DNA of 64,000 nucleotides from Massilia antarctica (GCF_015689335.1 NZ_CP065053.1:4588001-4652000); one strand, 5' to 3'; shown: positions 1-8,505, counted from the first letter of the stretch. The notes: generated by a model not told the origin, from the sequence alone. Made by a program: numbers and translations.

Positions 1-2678
1 TACGAACGGCCGATCGGGCTGGCCGCGCTGCTCAGGTAACCGAAGGTGTAGCCGCTGTGGTTGGTGACCGGCGGATTTTCATCGAACATATTGGTGATGC
101 CGGCCACGATGCTGATGTTCTTGAAGCCGCTGTAGGTGCCGGTCAGGTTCCATACCGAGTAGGGCTTGATTTCGCGCTGGTATTCGGCCGCCACCAGGTT
201 CTGGTCTTCGTAGTGCGAGTTGTAGTTCTGGGTCAGCTGCGAACTCCAGTCGCCGCGCTTCCAGTTCATTTTCAGGGTGTGCTTCCAGCGGTAGGTGATA
301 ATCGGGAAGTTGCTGGTGGTGCCGTTGCTGGCCAGGCCGAAGCGGCCCACGTTCGACACGTACGGGCCATCCTTTTCCAGCTGGTTGTCGAACTGGGTCA
401 GGTAGGTGCCGTCGAGCTGGAAGTTGAACTCGCCGATATCCATGCGCGGCAGCGCATAGGTGGCGGTCAGGTCGATGCCGGCGGTTTTCTGGCCGCCCAG
501 GTTCATCGTCACGTTCTTGATGTAGGCTAGCGATCCGTCCGGGTTGCGCACGAACAGGTCCTTGTACTTGACCGGGTCCTGGAAGTAGGCTTGCTCGGGC
601 AGGTTGGCCAGCATGTCCTTCATGCGGATGTTCCAGTAGTCGAGCGACAGGGTCAGGTTCTTGACCGGTTCCACCACCATGCCCAGGGTCCAGCCGCGCG
701 AGGTTTCCGGGGTCAGCTGGTCGTTGCTGCCGGTCTGCTTGGGCAGGGCCACGTTGCACACTTCCGAAGCCACCGTGCCCGGCACGGCGGTGCCGCTGCC
801 GGCCACGCCAGGTTTACCGCCGGGGCAGAGGGTGGGATCGTCCCATTTGGCGGCGGTGTTGCCGTTCGAGCCGGGCAGGCGGTAGCCGTAGCGGTCGAAC
901 AGGGTCGGCGCGCGGAAGCCCGTGTTGGCCGAGCCGCGCAACATCAGGGTTTTCGATGGCTCGTAGCGGAAGCTTGCTTTCGGGTTGAAGGTGTTGCCGA
1001 AGTCGCTGAAGTAATCGTCGCGCGCGGCCAGGTTGATGGTCAGTTGCTTGCTGATCGGGATATCGAGCTCGGCGTACAGGGCCGAGACGTTGCGCGCGCC
1101 TTCGCCATGCGAGGACGAGGCGTTGGCGTAGCTCACTTCATTGGTGATCGGCAGGCGCGTGTCTTCGGTGGTGTCGCGGTGGATGTCGACCCCGACCGCC
1201 ATCGCCAGGGAGCCGCCCGGCAATTGCATCAAGGTGCGGCTGGCGGTGGCGTCAACACCGGCGAAGGTACTGGTCGAATCGCGGTTCAACTGGCCGTCGA
1301 CCGAGATGTCGCGCAGGTAGCTTTTGCCGGCTTCATCCTGCAGGCCGAATGGATTGAGCACGCCGCTGGCCAGGCCGGTATTCAAGCCCGGGCCGCTGAC
1401 ATAGCCGCCGTTGTAATAGTTCTTGCGGCCGCTGTGGCCGTACACCAGGCCGCCTTTGTAATCCCACTCGCCGATCTTGCCTTCGTCGACCAGCGCCAGG
1501 CGCTGGTTCAGCTGCACGTCCTTGTTGCTGGCAAGACCGAGGTCGGCCACGCTCCAGGTCACCGTCAGCGGTTCGCCTTTCAGGCCGGCCACGGCGGGCA
1601 CGCCGCCGGTGCCGCCCGGATACCATTTGCTGCCGGCCGGCACGCGCGCGGGCATGCCCTTGGCGGTCACGCTTTGGGTCGGGTTGCGCGCCGAAATGAT
1701 GGTCGACTCGCCGCGCATGTAGTCCAGGCTCAAGGTATGGTCGTCCGAGATCTGCTTGGTGCCGCGCGCGTAAAAGGTCAGCTGCCTGGTTTCGTGCAGG
1801 GCGGTGCCGTACTCGTTGTTATCGATGATGCAGGTGTTCTTGGCGCCCTGGATCGAGTAGGGCGCCGCGCAGCCGGTCTTGTAGTACGGGTTGGCGGCAT
1901 TCTTGTTGGTGGCGGTGGTGAAATTGGCGGGAGAGGCGTAGCCGCCGCTGCCCAGGGTCGGGGAGCGCCCGATGCTGGTGAGCAGTTCGTTCGAGCTCAG
2001 CTCGGCGCGGTCGCGCGCGGCCAGGCGGCTGCGCTGGCGGCCATCGATGGTGCCGTAGATATTCCAGCCGTCGGTGGCCAGCTTGCCCTTGCCGAAGGTG
2101 GCGGACAGGCGCTGCTCGTCGCCGCCGCCCGATTTTTCAGGCTGCACGTACTGGGCGGTGACGCTGCCGCCCTCGACCTTGCTCTTGGTGATGAAGTTGA
2201 CCACGCCGCCGATGGCGTCCGAACCGTAGATCGAGGAAGCGCCGTCGCGCAGGATTTCCACGCGCAGCAGCGAGCTCATCGGGATGACGTCGAGGTTGGC
2301 GTAGCCGTCGGCGATGGCTTCATTGGCCAGGCGGCGGCCGTTGAGCAGCACCAGGGTGCGGTTCACGCCCAGGCCGCGCAGGTTGATATTGGTGCCGGAA
2401 CCGGCGTTGGACGGGGCCAGCGAGTTCGATTGCGGCAGCGCCATCATCACATCGGCCAGGCTGGTCATGCCGCGCTTGGTGAATTCATCGGCCTTGATGG
2501 TCGATACCGGCAGCGCCATCTCGGTGGCCAGGCGCTTGATGCTCGACCCGGTCACTTCGACGCGCTGCATGGCCGTATCGGCCTGTTGGGCCGCGGCCTG
2601 GTTCATCATCGTCAGCACCGCGAGGGTGATGGACGACAATACGAGTTTCGAATGGGTCGAGCTGATTTGCTTGTTCAT
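1..2678 (-). CDS. TonB-dependent outer-membrane receptor (3' end outside window)
   Basis: Outer-membrane beta-barrel receptor that takes up a substrate with energy from TonB. It runs off the left edge: 892 codons are visible and no stop is reached. The ATG at 2678 begins a signal peptide (MNKQISSTHSKLVLSS, likely cut after AAAQ). The plug domain follows: RVEVTGSSIKR near residue 40, NLRGLGVNRTLVLLNGRR near 100 and VEILRDGASSIYGSDAIGG near 145. The remainder is aromatic-rich barrel, with NMFDENPP near the visible end. Receptors of this type import siderophores, oligosaccharides or peptides. No Fur-like site is visible in front of it. The FadR-type regulator just upstream on the same strand suggests a carbon source such as a sugar acid, but that is inference. 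Confidence 0.93.
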   Translation of the reverse strand, partial: MNKQISSTHSKLVLSSITLAVLTMMNQAAAQQADTAMQRVEVTGSSIKRLATEMALPVSTIKADEFTKRGMTSLADVMMALPQSNSLAPSNAGSGTNINLRGLGVNRTLVLLNGRRLANEAIADGYANLDVIPMSSLLRVEILRDGASSIYGSDAIGGVVNFITKSKVEGGSVTAQYVQPEKSGGGDEQRLSATFGKGKLATDGWNIYGTIDGRQRSRLAARDRAELSSNELLTSIGRSPTLGSGGYASPANFTTATNKNAANPYYKTGCAAPYSIQGAKNTCIIDNNEYGTALHETRQLTFYARGTKQISDDHTLSLDYMRGESTIISARNPTQSVTAKGMPARVPAGSKWYPGGTGGVPAVAGLKGEPLTVTWSVADLGLASNKDVQLNQRLALVDEGKIGEWDYKGGLVYGHSGRKNYYNGGYVSGPGLNTGLASGVLNPFGLQDEAGKSYLRDISVDGQLNRDSTSTFAGVDATASRTLMQLPGGSLAMAVGVDIHRDTTEDTRLPITNEVSYANASSSHGEGARNVSALYAELDIPISKQLTINLAARDDYFSDFGNTFNPKASFRYEPSKTLMLRGSANTGFRAPTLFDRYGYRLPGSNGNTAAKWDDPTLCPGGKPGVAGSGTAVPGTVASEVCNVALPKQTGSNDQLTPETSRGWTLGMVVEPVKNLTLSLDYWNIRMKDMLANLPEQAYFQDPVKYKDLFVRNPDGSLAYIKNVTMNLGGQKTAGIDLTATYALPRMDIGEFNFQLDGTYLTQFDNQLEKDGPYVSNVGRFGLASNGTTSNFPIITYRWKHTLKMNWKRGDWSSQLTQNYNSHYEDQNLVAAEYQREIKPYSVWNLTGTYSGFKNISIVAGITNMFDENPPVTNHSGYTFGYLSSAASPIGRS

Positions 2679-2875
2679 GTGAGACGGTCTCCAGCGGATT
2701 ATTGTTTGTCATCAAAAGCCCCCGGCCGCGGCGCGGAAGCTGGTCAGGACACCTCGCGTATCCTGTGCCGCGGCGACGAAGGCGTGAGCCGGGGTCGACG
2801 TGGTCTGTAACGGTTGCCTTGGTGGTGCGGCGTTCTGTGCGCCTGCTGTCCACGGATGTCGGGGTGTCTCTGTGT

Positions 2876-3580
2876 TTAGCCTCGTGAAAAGGTGCGCGTG
2901 ACCCGTTCCAGGTGGGCGCGCATGGCGGCGTGGGCGCCGGCCGGATCGCGCGCCACGATCGCATCGAGGATGCGGCGGTGATCCAGCAGGGTGGCCTGGC
3001 GCAGTTCTTCGGTCTGGAAATGTTCCTTGAGCTTGTGCCACAGGCGGCCGCGCTGTTTCCACAAGTGGTCGACGGCGCCGGCCATGGCGCTGTTGCCGGT
3101 GGCGCGGGCGATTGCCAGGTGGAAGTTGCGGTCGAGCTGCTCGTTGCTGCTGTAATTGTCGTGCTGGCGTTCCATGTCGACCACGGCGCGGCGGATGGCT
3201 TCGATGGCGCTGTCGCTGGCCATGCGGGCGGCGCTGGCGCACACCTCGGCTTCGACCAGGCGGCGCGCGGCCAGCACTTCGAACGGGCCGGGGCCGCCTT
3301 CGTCGAACTCGGCGCGGGGAGGCTGGACGCGGCTGACATACACGCCGGAGCCGCCGCGCACGTCGACCACGCCGCGCAGTTCCAGGGCGATGAGGGCTTC
3401 GCGCAGCGAGGCGCGGCTGACCGCCATGCGGGTCGCCATCTCGCGTTCGGGCGGCAAGCGTTCGCCGGCGCCGATTCCTTCAGCGCGGATCAGTTCCTCG
3501 ATGCGTCCGGCGACAAGGCGGTACAGCCGCGGTTCGTGCGCGAGGGAGCTGTCGGGAGCGAGTGTGACGTTCTTGAGCAT
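2876..3580 (-). CDS. FadR/GntR-family transcriptional regulator (FCD domain)
   Basis: DNA-binding regulator of the FadR branch of GntR. The N-terminal winged helix (about residues 15-80) carries the family signature LPPEREMATRMAVSRASLREAL, split here by the G-rich wing RGGSGVYV. The C-terminal FCD ligand domain shows the usual metal or ligand residues in LDRNFHLAIA, DHRRILDAI and AMRAHLERV. Length (234 aa) is typical. I chose the ATG at 3580; a GTG at 3592 would add four residues. Its promoter holds two TGGTC-type palindromes, so autoregulation is likely. It lies upstream of and codirectional with the TonB-dependent receptor, which it may control; TGGTCAG and TGGTCTG half-sites at 2741 and 2801 lie between them. 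The effector is not identifiable from sequence. Confidence 0.92.
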   Translation of the reverse strand: MLKNVTLAPDSSLAHEPRLYRLVAGRIEELIRAEGIGAGERLPPEREMATRMAVSRASLREALIALELRGVVDVRGGSGVYVSRVQPPRAEFDEGGPGPFEVLAARRLVEAEVCASAARMASDSAIEAIRRAVVDMERQHDNYSSNEQLDRNFHLAIARATGNSAMAGAVDHLWKQRGRLWHKLKEHFQTEELRQATLLDHRRILDAIVARDPAGAHAAMRAHLERVTRTFSRG

Positions 3581-3598
3581 GGAGGCCTGCACATTTTT

Positions 3599-3628
3599 TG
3601 GTCAGGCCATTTTAAAGTGGTCTGACCA
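3599..3628. promoter_or_regulatory. Tandem FadR-type operators
   Basis: Two 11-bp sites with 19 bp between their centres (about two helical turns): a palindrome TGGTCTGACCA at 3618-3628 (both arms match) and TGGTCAGGCCA at 3599-3609, with one arm mismatch. FadR, PdhR and LldR relatives typically bind TGGT-N3-ACCA. The placement over the promoter fits repression by the adjacent regulator. Confidence 0.7.
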
Positions 3629-3637
3629 ATTGCGCAA
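3609..3637 (-). promoter_or_regulatory. Predicted sigma-70 promoter of the FadR-type regulator
   Basis: On the minus strand a -10 TAAAAT (3614-3609) sits 17 bp from a weak -35 TTGCGC (3637-3632). The regulator's start codon is about 30 bp downstream. One operator fills the spacer and the other abuts the -10. Confidence 0.55.
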
Positions 3638-3708
3638 GGTGCTCATGCCAAAATAGTCGAGATGGGGTGCGAAGGGCGAATGGCAAGCCCGTTAACATAC
3701 GATCCGCC

Positions 3709-3807
3709 GTTCCCGCGCAGGTCCGAGTTTCTATGAAATTCCTCAAATCTCTTGGAGCTGTGCAAGCTCAGAGGCCGGTTCCAAATGGCGCTAACTTAAG
3801 CGCCGTC
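3709..3807 (+). repeat. Dispersed 99-bp repeat, copy A
   Basis: Begins GTTCCCGCGCAGG and matches the reverse complement of 48491-48589 at 88 of 99 positions, counted by eye. It lies in non-coding DNA between two minus-strand genes. A short frame inside it (MKFLKSLG...) recurs in the other copy and is a by-product of the repeat, not a gene. Confidence 0.85.
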
Positions 3808-3837
3808 GTTTCTGGCAATGCCAGGAACGACGGTTTT
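3803..3837 (+). other. Hairpin next to repeat copy A
   Basis: CCGTCGTT and AACGACGG arms enclose CTGGC/GCCAG, followed by TTTT on the plus strand. It could act as a terminator, but no plus-strand gene ends here, so it is more likely part of the repeat element. Confidence 0.45.
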
Positions 3838-3890
3838 GAGGTTTGTGGCGGTAATGGCTTCAGCGGGCAGTTCAGGTTAGCGAGGCCGGG

Positions 3891-4352
3891 TTATTTGCCC
3901 TTGTAAATCCCCGCCTCAAGAATCACATCCCCGCTCTTGAAGAAATACGTCGATTTCTTCTCGATCTGGCCACTGGTCGGGTTGTTGTAACGGTAATCGA
4001 CCCAACCCTTGCCGGTCTTCTTGGCCTGGTCGATGATGTCCTTTCGGAACAGCTTGCCGTCGGCATCGGGCAGCACGACCATGTTCTTGCCGATCAGCTT
4101 GGGATTGGTCGGGTGCGCCAGCTGGGTACCGTCGAGGGCGCGCATGGTGAGGTAGGTCGTCTCGTTGACGAACTCGGGACTCTTGCTGTTGATGGCGGCG
4201 ATCAGCGCATCCTTGCCATTCTTTTGCAGGAAGACCACGCCCTTGTCCACCATCGCGATCGCGTCGGCGCTGGTATCGGCCGCCTGCGCGGCAAAGGACG
4301 TCGCGAAGGTGAACGCGGCGCCGCCAAGAACGGCCCTCATCATGGCTTTCAT
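3891..4352 (-). CDS. Secreted single-cache domain protein
   Basis: A 153-residue exported protein. After a signal peptide ending FAAQAAD comes one small cache domain (about residues 30-150). Typical features are ATYLTMRALDGT-like core text (here TTYLTMRALDGTQLAHP), a KLIGKNM segment and GKGWVDYRYNNPTSGQIEKK. Cache domains bind small molecules outside the membrane; here there is no kinase, cyclase or chemotaxis output, so it is a free-standing periplasmic sensor or binding protein. I prefer the ATG at 4352 because AGGGGG is then correctly spaced; an ATG at 4358 would abut that ribosome site. It appears monocistronic. The ligand is unknown. Confidence 0.85.
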   Translation of the reverse strand: MKAMMRAVLGGAAFTFATSFAAQAADTSADAIAMVDKGVVFLQKNGKDALIAAINSKSPEFVNETTYLTMRALDGTQLAHPTNPKLIGKNMVVLPDADGKLFRKDIIDQAKKTGKGWVDYRYNNPTSGQIEKKSTYFFKSGDVILEAGIYKGK

Positions 4353-4451
4353 GGTCATCCCCCTGTTGAGCGCTACCCGAAGCGGGTAGTCAATGGAGAA
4401 AATGTACCATGGGCTGAACTTGCTGCGAAGAAGTATTTACGATGCTGTGGC

Positions 4452-5834
4452 TTACTTCGCCAGGAGCCGCTGCATGGCGGCCACCCGCCGCCGCAGCCGG
4501 CCGAGCAGGCTGGCGCCCAGGTAGCGCAGGGTGGCCAGCGGATGCTGCACGCCGTAGCCCTGGCGGCCCAGGTTCTGGGGCATGAAAAAACGGCTGAAGC
4601 GCTGCACCGCGCCGCCGTCGCTGGCGCGGAAGCGGCCGTTGACGTGGGTCGTGTTGAAGCCGTATTCGTTGGCAAACAGGAATACCGCGCTGGGCGAGGT
4701 CATCGAGATGTCCGCGAACTCGTCGTCGTGCAGTTCGGTGCAGCCGCGCAGGTACGATACGCGGATGGTCATGGCAATGTCGGGAATGCGGATCACCAGC
4801 GGCTTGATCAGTCCGGCCAGTTCGAGCAGGCAGGGCAGTCCCAGCAAGTTGGCGATGGCGCCCTTGCGGTAGGTGTCGGCGGCGGCGCGCACCTGGGCCG
4901 GCGTGGCCGGCGGCTCGGAGGGCAGCAGGTCGCACGGCACGGCCAGCAGGCGTTCCCAGTGTTCGACGGCGGCGTCGCTGGCCCAGGCCAAGCTTTCGGC
5001 CGTGTCCACCCCCAGCGCGATGGTATCGCCCGGTTGCAGGAAGCGTACCGCGTCGGTGGCGCGCGCGAGCCGCGCCCACTGCGCCACGCGGCGCGGCGTG
5101 TTCTGGTGCTCGTTCATGTAGCAATTGTCGATGTGGGCAAAGGCGACGAAGGACGCGAAGGGCACCGTGATTTTCGGCGCGAAGGCTTCGATCTGGAGCT
5201 TGATGCGGTGCAGTTTTTCGGCCGCGGCGGCGCAGCGCGTCTCGGCCTGGAAGGGGTTGCCGACCCAGTTGGCGTAGCCGAACTGGGTCGTCAGCACGTC
5301 GACCCGTTCGCACAGCGGCGCGATACTGGCCTTGAGCTGCGCGCACTGGGCGGCGCTGCTCAGGGCGCAGTCGTTCAGGTTGAGCAGGTGGCGTCCGCCC
5401 GAATTGATCAGGCAGTACGAATCGCCGTCGGCGTGGGGAAACACGGTGATGCGCATATCGTTGTCGAGCGCGACCGGCACGCCGGGCAGGCATTCGATGA
5501 CATCGAAGCCATTGCTGCGCAAAAAATTGACCACGCGCTTGTCCTTGGTGTGCTGGAACAGCATGGTGACCTTGCCGGCGAAGTCGCGCCGCAGGCGTTT
5601 GACGAAGGGCACCGAAAAATGGTCGGGATGCTCGTGCGAGAACCAGATGAAGGTGGTGCGCTTGAGCGCGGCCAGCTCGCGGATCAAGGCCGCGTTGGAG
5701 GTGCTGGTGTCGAGCAGGCTCCAGCCATTGTTGAAGACCGGCCCTTCGACCCAGGGATCGGCCAGCAGCACGGTATGGTCGTTGGCGAGGTGGAAGCAGG
5801 CGTGGTTGACGAAGGTCAGCAGGTTATGGCTCAT
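4452..5834 (-). CDS. MBL-fold metallohydrolase
   Basis: A 460-residue cytoplasmic protein with a metallo-beta-lactamase fold. The metal-binding motif is FSHEHPDHFS (about residues 66-75). Later metal ligands are probably the HADGD region near 150 and LNLNDCAL near 170. The style resembles the hydrolase half of CMP-N-acetylneuraminate hydroxylase-like and UlaG-like proteins rather than lactamases, but no Rieske cysteine/histidine motif is present. The C-terminal third (FRASDGGAVQRFSRFF and a basic tail) is not a domain I recognise. It starts 13 bp after the stop of the flavin reductase gene, so the two form an operon and may act on a shared pathway. Substrate unknown. Confidence 0.8.
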   Translation of the reverse strand: MSHNLLTFVNHACFHLANDHTVLLADPWVEGPVFNNGWSLLDTSTSNAALIRELAALKRTTFIWFSHEHPDHFSVPFVKRLRRDFAGKVTMLFQHTKDKRVVNFLRSNGFDVIECLPGVPVALDNDMRITVFPHADGDSYCLINSGGRHLLNLNDCALSSAAQCAQLKASIAPLCERVDVLTTQFGYANWVGNPFQAETRCAAAAEKLHRIKLQIEAFAPKITVPFASFVAFAHIDNCYMNEHQNTPRRVAQWARLARATDAVRFLQPGDTIALGVDTAESLAWASDAAVEHWERLLAVPCDLLPSEPPATPAQVRAAADTYRKGAIANLLGLPCLLELAGLIKPLVIRIPDIAMTIRVSYLRGCTELHDDEFADISMTSPSAVFLFANEYGFNTTHVNGRFRASDGGAVQRFSRFFMPQNLGRQGYGVQHPLATLRYLGASLLGRLRRRVAAMQRLLAK

Positions 5835-5846
5835 GGCGGCACCCGG

Positions 5847-6350
5847 TCAGCTGATGGCGATAAACCGGCCGCGGTGAAACCCGAGCGACCGGTGCGGATG
5901 GAACTGGCAGCGCTCGACCGCGCCGACGAAAATCACATGGTCGCCCTCGGCATAGCGGCTGCGCGCGCGGCACTCGAAGGACGCGACGGTGCCGGCCAGC
6001 ACCGGCATCCCCTGCGAAGAGAGCGTGAAATCGACCGTATCGAAGCGGTCTTCGCCGCAGCGGGTAAAGCGTTGCGCCAGATCGGCCTGGTTGTGGGCCA
6101 GGACGTTGATGACGTAGCCGCCGGCCGCCTCGAACGCGGCCATGCTGCTGGCCGTGTGCGCCAGGCTCCACAGCACCAGCGGCGGGTCGAGCGACACCGA
6201 ATTGAAGGAATTGATGGTGACGCCAACCAAGCGGCCGTCGGGCAGGGCGGTGGTGACGATGGTGACGCCGGTGGCGAATTGCGACAGCGCCTGGCGGAAA
6301 TGCCGGCTGTCGACAGCGGTGGGCGGATCGCTCGGAAAAAGGGATGGCAT
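5847..6350 (-). CDS. Flavin reductase-like domain protein
   Basis: A 167-residue FMN-binding split-barrel protein of the HpaC/flavin reductase family. Characteristic text is FATGVTIVTTALPDGR (about 26-41), GVTINSFNSVSLDPPLVLWSL (in two parts, 43-63) and FVGAVERC followed by HPHRSLGFHRGRF at the C-terminus. Such proteins reduce FMN or FAD with NAD(P)H, usually to feed a monooxygenase. No monooxygenase is visible here; the only partner is the MBL-fold gene 13 bp downstream. ATG at 6350 is the only good start. It appears to be the first gene of this two-gene unit. Confidence 0.88.
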   Translation of the reverse strand: MPSLFPSDPPTAVDSRHFRQALSQFATGVTIVTTALPDGRLVGVTINSFNSVSLDPPLVLWSLAHTASSMAAFEAAGGYVINVLAHNQADLAQRFTRCGEDRFDTVDFTLSSQGMPVLAGTVASFECRARSRYAEGDHVIFVGAVERCQFHPHRSLGFHRGRFIAIS

Positions 6351-6435
6351 GGCGGACCTGCGCGTGGTGGACCTCAGGTCATACTAAATGCGGTCGGGTG
6401 CGCGGCCTTGATCCCGCACAAGCGGCCTGAGCGGC

Positions 6436-7176
6436 TCAGTTGGCGGGCTGGTAGCTCTCCAGAATCGCTTGCATCCTGCCATTTTTGCGCAGCGCCAGCA
6501 AGGCATGGTTTATTTGCGCCAGGGTCAGCTTGCCGCCGGGCGGCAGCGCGCAGTAGGTGTCAAACGGTTCGACAGTCAGGGCCGCGCGGCTCAGGCGCGC
6601 GCGCTCGGCGTGGGCGCGCCGCTGGTAATCGTAATACAGCGAATTGGTGAGCATGTAGTCGAAGCGGCGGCGCAGCAGCTTGCGCAAATTCAGGTCGTCG
6701 CTGGCGGTGTCGTCGCGCACGAATTGCGCACCCAGTTCGCGTTCCAGCGCGGGATAGCGGTAGCCGGTGATGGTGCCGGTGCGCGCGCCGGCCAGTTCGC
6801 GCAGGGTGGTCAGGGGCGGGGTGTCAATACGGCCGACAATGATCTGCTTGTTGGAAAAAACGGTGTCCGACCATTGCCAGCGTTTGCCGTCGAGCCATTC
6901 GGGACGCAGGTCGCACAGCAGGTCCACCGTACCGTTGGCCAGCGCGACTTCGACCCGCTTGCGCGGCAAGGTCAGGTAGCGCGGGCGTACGTTCAGTTCG
7001 CGCGCCAGGGCGTCGCCCACATCCTTGAGCAAGCCGCCGGCCAGCTCGTCGTGCAGGAAGCGGGTCATGGGCATGGCGCTGCCGGTCGAGACGCCGAACA
7101 CGAGTTCGGCGCCGCGCGCGGGCAGCGCCATGGCACAGGAAAACAGGGATGAGTACAGCAAAAAGCCAATCTTCAT
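6436..7176 (-). CDS. Periplasmic substrate-binding protein (SBP_bac_3 type)
   Basis: A 246-residue solute-binding protein of the amino-acid type (family 3). The start at 7176 gives a clean signal peptide (MKIGFLLYSSLFSCAMALPARGAE). The two lobes are recognisable through PRKRVEVALANGTVDLLCDLRPEW (seen in two stretches), FSNKQIIVG and a C-terminal KNGRMQAILESY, which is typical of these folds. There are no permease or ATPase genes beside it, so it may be a stand-alone sensor or scavenging protein, as are many orphan relatives. A longer upstream reading exists but overlaps the molbindin gene and lacks a ribosome site. Confidence 0.87.
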   Translation of the reverse strand: MKIGFLLYSSLFSCAMALPARGAELVFGVSTGSAMPMTRFLHDELAGGLLKDVGDALARELNVRPRYLTLPRKRVEVALANGTVDLLCDLRPEWLDGKRWQWSDTVFSNKQIIVGRIDTPPLTTLRELAGARTGTITGYRYPALERELGAQFVRDDTASDDLNLRKLLRRRFDYMLTNSLYYDYQRRAHAERARLSRAALTVEPFDTYCALPPGGKLTLAQINHALLALRKNGRMQAILESYQPAN

Positions 7177-7213
7177 GCCGCCATCATACCTTGCCGTTTG
7201 CGCAGGCGGCGGC

Positions 7214-7432
7214 CTACTGAATCTTGGCGATCGAGACCTCCGTCGATTTGACCAGGGCAATGACCTCGCTGCCGACCTTCAGGTCCAGGTCCAGGATCGA
7301 GCGGCTGGTGATGACCGAGGTGACGATGCCGTGCGCCGTTTCGACATCGACCTCCGACACCACCGGGCCGGCGATGATTTCCTTGATCTTGCCCCTGAAC
7401 TGGTTGCGTACATTGATTTCCGAGATAGCCAT
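7214..7432 (-). CDS. Molbindin (Mop/TOBE domain protein)
   Basis: A 72-residue single Mop domain. Family hallmarks are NQFRGKIKEIIAGPVVSEVDV at the start (N and G turn conserved), ITSRSILDLDLKVGSEVIALVKSTEV at 43-68 (read in two parts), and total length near 70. Free molbindins assemble as hexamers that bind molybdate or tungstate oxyanions in the cytoplasm. AAGGA lies seven bases before the ATG. It sits 33 bp after the amidotransferase gene on the same strand, but no molybdate transporter or molybdoenzyme is in the window. Confidence 0.93.
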   Translation of the reverse strand: MAISEINVRNQFRGKIKEIIAGPVVSEVDVETAHGIVTSVITSRSILDLDLKVGSEVIALVKSTEVSIAKIQ

Positions 7433-7465
7433 GCTGTTCCTTTACGTTGGTGGGGGGAGGGTGAT

Positions 7466-8293
7466 TCAGTAACTCATGAGCAGGCGCAGCGGCGTGCTGC
7501 CGCTGTCGCTGCCGGGTCCGGGATGGATCGCTTGCGGCGCGCCGCCGGCAAACAGTGTCAGTTCGCCCGGCGCGAGACGGTGCCATTGTTCGCCCGTGGT
7601 CAGGGGCAGGGTGGCGATCACGACGATCTGGTCGTCCAGGTGGTTATGCTGGCGAAAATCGATGCGCAGGTCGCAATCGACCAGGCTGGCGCTGGCGAAC
7701 GGGTAGGCGCGCACCACGTAATGGAGCTCGGTGGAGCAGTGGGCCAGCAAAAAGTCGCCGTTCGACAGGATGAAATTGAAGCTGCCGTGGCGCGCGATGA
7801 CCGCCGCCATCGTTTGCACCGCTGTAAACAGGGCCGCGCGCGAGGGCGGCTGCACCGGAAAGCGGCGCCGCAGGCCGGCCAGCAGGTAGCAAAAGGCGCG
7901 CTCGCTGTCGGTTTCGCCGGCCGGGACGACATGCGGATCGGGCGCCGGACGGAAGCTGCTCAGGTTGCCGTTGTGGGCGAACGACCAGGTCGTACCCCAC
8001 AGCACGCGGGTGAAAGGATGGCTGTTTTGCGGCGCCACCGCGCCCTGGGTTGCCTTGCGGATATGCGCCACCACGTTCCTGGCCTTGACCGGATGGTGCT
8101 TGAGTGCCTGCGCCAGCGGCGAATCGATGGATGGGCGGTCATCGATGATCAGGCGGCAGCCGGACGCTTCGTGGAAGGCGATGCCCCAGCCGTCGCGGTG
8201 CTCGCCGGTGCGCCCGCCGCGCTCGCTGAAACCGGCGAAGCTGAAGTTCAGCGCCGCTGGCTTGCTGCTGTTCATTCCGAGTAATTCACACAT
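7466..8293 (-). CDS. Class II glutamine amidotransferase (YafJ-like)
   Basis: A 275-residue Ntn-type glutamine amidotransferase. I set the start at 8293 so that the protein begins MCELLGMN: Cys2 becomes the N-terminal nucleophile after Met removal, as the family requires. Other signature blocks are GEHRDGWGIAF (about 30-40), RKATQGAVAPQNSHPF (about 79-95), WSFAHNGNLSSF (about 103-114) and GETDSERAFCYLL (about 126-138). The YafJ-like subgroup is small, stand-alone and of unknown acceptor substrate. The molbindin gene follows closely, so they may be cotranscribed. Confidence 0.93.
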   Translation of the reverse strand: MCELLGMNSSKPAALNFSFAGFSERGGRTGEHRDGWGIAFHEASGCRLIIDDRPSIDSPLAQALKHHPVKARNVVAHIRKATQGAVAPQNSHPFTRVLWGTTWSFAHNGNLSSFRPAPDPHVVPAGETDSERAFCYLLAGLRRRFPVQPPSRAALFTAVQTMAAVIARHGSFNFILSNGDFLLAHCSTELHYVVRAYPFASASLVDCDLRIDFRQHNHLDDQIVVIATLPLTTGEQWHRLAPGELTLFAGGAPQAIHPGPGSDSGSTPLRLLMSY

Positions 8294-8505
8294 GGGCGTC
8301 GCTTCCTTTCTGCATCTGTCGCCCCCAGCGTAGTCCGCGCGGGCGCGTCTGCAAACGACTATTTTCGCGTTTCGATAGATGCATTTTGCGCATAAGAACC
8401 CAGCAGCCATATGCGCCGCCCGCATATCGATCGGCGAAACGATTCCTTCGCCGCTGAAACCTACAAGGCTAGACTTTCCGCTTTCTACCCATAGCGAGAC
8501 ATGCG
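8294..8505. other. Divergent intergenic region
   Basis: 212 bp between the amidotransferase (left-going) and the EAL-like gene (right-going). Both promoters should lie here, but I see no convincing -35/-10 pair, operator or RNA structure. Confidence 0.4.

Noticed and set aside
591..2810. 739-codon plus-strand open frame
   Set aside because: It is antisense to the TonB-dependent receptor, whose plug motifs are clear. The product is His/Gln/Ala/Gly-rich, typical of an antisense frame in high-GC DNA.
3667..3906. 79-codon plus-strand frame
   Set aside because: Runs through repeat copy A and has no domain or credible ribosome site.
4113..6650. 845-codon plus-strand open frame
   Set aside because: Antisense to the cache, MBL-fold and flavin reductase genes, which all have recognisable motifs.
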